From Clostridiales bacterium (lineage in GTDB: Bacteria > Bacillota > Clostridia > Christensenellales > Borkfalkiaceae): 64,000 nt of DNA. The notes below the pieces were generated by a model. It worked only from the letters and a program-made list of their open reading frames with translations, was not told where the DNA came from and did no database searches. Each line of letters opens with the position of its first letter. The stretch's first letter is position 1. The stretch is taken from NCBI GenBank assembly GCA_015055965.1, contig SVHG01000011.1:29518-93517 (forward strand), read 5' to 3'. Below, piece after piece: positions 62,298-64,000 of this stretch. The translations under genes and the position numbers were made by a program.

Positions 62298-64000
62298 ATG
62301 AAAAAGAGGTTTTTACTTAAAGTTTTAGCTTTAATATTTACTTTATGCACCGCAACCTGCGTCTTTACCGCTTGCGAACAAAACAGTAACACGCACGTGC
62401 ATGAGTTTAATTACAGCATCATAAAAACCGCAAGTTGCGTTGAAAGTGGATCTATGTTTGGCGTTTGCTCTTGCGGTGAAACAATAACTATCACCACGCC
62501 CAAAACAGAGCATAATTTCGTTAACGGTGTTTGCTCTTTCTGTGGTTTTAATAAAGGCGGTCAAGATCAGCCTTGCGCTCACTCTTGGCAAGAGGCGGAC
62601 TGTTTAAACCCAAAAACCTGCTTGAAATGCGGAGCAGTTGAGGGCACAGCACTTGGCCACGTGGAAGTGATAGATAATGCCGTTGAACCAGACTGTTTAA
62701 ATAGCGGTTTAACGGAAGGCAAGCATTGCTCTGTTTGTAATGAAGTATTGGTTGCGCAAGAGGTTATTGATGCGCTTGGGCATAATTTCGTTGAGGGTTA
62801 CTGCTCAATGTGTGGCGCGTTTGATGAAAATTATCATGCTCACTCTTGGCAAGAGGCGGACTGTTTAAATCCAAAAACCTGCTTGGAATGCGGAGCTATT
62901 GAAGGCGCAGCACTTGGTCACGTGGAAGTGATAGATAATGCCGTTGAACCAGACTGTTTAAATAGCGGTTTAACGGAAGGCAAGCATTGCTCTGTTTGTA
63001 ATGAAGTATTGGTTGCACAAGAGGTTATTGATGCGCTTGGGCATAATTTTGTTGATAACGCGTGCGTGAGCTGCGGTTTGCAAGTAACGCCTGCTGAATA
63101 TTTCAATTTTGAATTATTAGAAGACGGAACTTATGAAATTACCGCAAAAGATACAAACAATATGCCTGCAGAGGTTGTTATTCCTTCTTCTTATGATGGT
63201 AAGCCCGTAACGGTAATTGGAGAATGTGCTTTTACAGAATGTTCTTCATTAACAAAGCTTGTAATTCCTGCAAGCATAACCACTATTGAAAACTCATCAG
63301 ACGAAGCACCTGCTATTGGCGGTTGTGTTAATCTTAAAGAAATAATGGTTGATGCAAACAACGAATATTTCAAGGCAATAGATGGTAACTTGTATTCTAA
63401 AGACGGAAAGACTTTAGTTCAATATGCAATAGGCAAAACTGACGCAACCTTTGAAATTCCTAACACGGTAACCTCAATTGGTGATTGTGCGTTCAGTGGT
63501 TGTTCATCATTAGAAAGTATGGTTATCCCTGATTGTGTTATTTCAATTGGTTATGGCGCGTTCGCTTGTTGCGATAGTTTAACTTCAGTTGAAATTCCCG
63601 ATAGTGTAACCTCAATTGGTGAAGAGGCGTTCTCTTATTGTGAGTCTCTTCAATACAATGTGAAAGATAACCTAAATTATTTAGGCAATGAAACTAATCC
63701 TTATTTATATTTATCAGGTGTTACTTCGCAAGACATAACTATAACTTCCGCCAATATAGATAGCTCTTGTAAATTTATTGGTTCTGATGCGTTCTATGAT
63801 TGCAGTAGTTTAACCTCGGTTGAAATCCCAGACAGCGTAACTTCAATTGGTTCTTATGCGTTCTCTAATTGCGATAGTTTAACCTCGATTGAAATTCCCG
63901 AAGGCGTAACTTCAATTGGTTCTTATGCGTTCAGGGGTTGCAGTAGTTTAACTTCGATTGAAATTCCCGAAGGCGTAACTTCAATTGGTGATTGTGCGTT
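62298..64000 (+). CDS. BspA-type leucine-rich-repeat lipoprotein 5 (3' end outside the window)
   Basis: It starts at ATG 62298 behind AAGGAG and is open to the window edge (567 codons visible). The signal peptide MKKRFLLKVLALIF ends at C26 (VFTAC) and is homologous to LRR 3 and 4. The N-terminal region has Cys/His-rich repeats; an 87-residue unit (CAHSWQEADCLNPKTC... LGHNF) is present twice, at 62577 and 62838, nearly identical in DNA. From about residue 265 the LRR_5 repeats begin. The last ones (63779 on) are 69-bp near-identical DNA repeats (AFSNCDSLTSIEIPEGVTSI). Surface protein of unknown ligand. Confidence 0.85.
   Translation, partial: MKKRFLLKVLALIFTLCTATCVFTACEQNSNTHVHEFNYSIIKTASCVESGSMFGVCSCGETITITTPKTEHNFVNGVCSFCGFNKGGQDQPCAHSWQEADCLNPKTCLKCGAVEGTALGHVEVIDNAVEPDCLNSGLTEGKHCSVCNEVLVAQEVIDALGHNFVEGYCSMCGAFDENYHAHSWQEADCLNPKTCLECGAIEGAALGHVEVIDNAVEPDCLNSGLTEGKHCSVCNEVLVAQEVIDALGHNFVDNACVSCGLQVTPAEYFNFELLEDGTYEITAKDTNNMPAEVVIPSSYDGKPVTVIGECAFTECSSLTKLVIPASITTIENSSDEAPAIGGCVNLKEIMVDANNEYFKAIDGNLYSKDGKTLVQYAIGKTDATFEIPNTVTSIGDCAFSGCSSLESMVIPDCVISIGYGAFACCDSLTSVEIPDSVTSIGEEAFSYCESLQYNVKDNLNYLGNETNPYLYLSGVTSQDITITSANIDSSCKFIGSDAFYDCSSLTSVEIPDSVTSIGSYAFSNCDSLTSIEIPEGVTSIGSYAFRGCSSLTSIEIPEGVTSIGDCA

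Overview
The window looks like chromosomal DNA of an AT-rich, probably spore-forming anaerobe of the Clostridia (Bacillota). The signs are a pyruvate:ferredoxin oxidoreductase, the SpoIVFA/SpoIVFB pair, a SipL-like DUF3794/LysM protein, strong Shine-Dalgarno sites, near-exclusive TAA stops, and BspA-type leucine-rich-repeat lipoproteins with Cys/His-rich N-termini. I cannot name the species. No rRNA, tRNA or CRISPR array was seen.

Layout. 1-5.3 kb: the 3' part of ftsH, then parA, parB and an M48 membrane peptidase. 6-14.5 kb: PFOR and a very large SGNH-hydrolase lipoprotein, both on the minus strand. 14.7-21 kb: the replication-origin neighbourhood, rsmG (-), a putative oriC with several DnaA-box matches and a very AT-rich stretch, then dnaN, rpmH, rnpA, yidD, yidC, jag and a Sel1-repeat gene. 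22-29 kb: a minus-strand operon pyrH-frr-uppS-cdsA-dxr-rseP-ASCH, followed by a divergent second cis-prenyltransferase. 29-33.5 kb: two LRR lipoproteins behind duplicated promoters. 33.6-39.6 kb: a YghO-like acetyltransferase, spoIVFA/B, a DUF2726 protein, a 2[4Fe-4S] ferredoxin and the SipL-like protein. 39.8-47.6 kb: ispE, mnmG, dnaA (-), and divergent recF-tcdA plus two membrane proteins. dnaA is thus about 27 kb from dnaN and oriC. 47.9-57.9 kb: two LRR lipoproteins, a metallophosphoesterase, a PfoR-type PTS EIIC protein, L-serine dehydratase and a CDF metal transporter. 58-61.5 kb: a heterodimeric ABC exporter. 61.7-64 kb: a DUF559 nuclease-fold gene inside inverted repeats, and a fifth LRR lipoprotein that runs off the end.

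The most unusual content is intergenic. Nearly every larger gap is built from palindromic repeat families that share one design: short conserved segments flank stems whose sequence changes from copy to copy while pairing is kept. (a) Tandem arrays of mini-hairpins sit between nearly invariant 5-9 nt linkers, often ending in a hairpin right at the Shine-Dalgarno of the next gene. (b) Elements of about 125 bp, bounded by AATAAG/CTTATT, start at the stop codons of four genes. (c) 97-bp and about 37-bp elements have conserved GTCAYTCTGGA / GATAGARTCT arms. (d) A roughly 146-bp MITE, present in two copies, has arms resembling the inverted repeats around the DUF559 gene, which suggests a DUF559-encoding mobile unit and its non-autonomous derivatives. 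(e) A dispersed terminator-like hairpin is built around a TTAATCGC core. These are the best candidates for an undescribed system; how they spread or act is inference.
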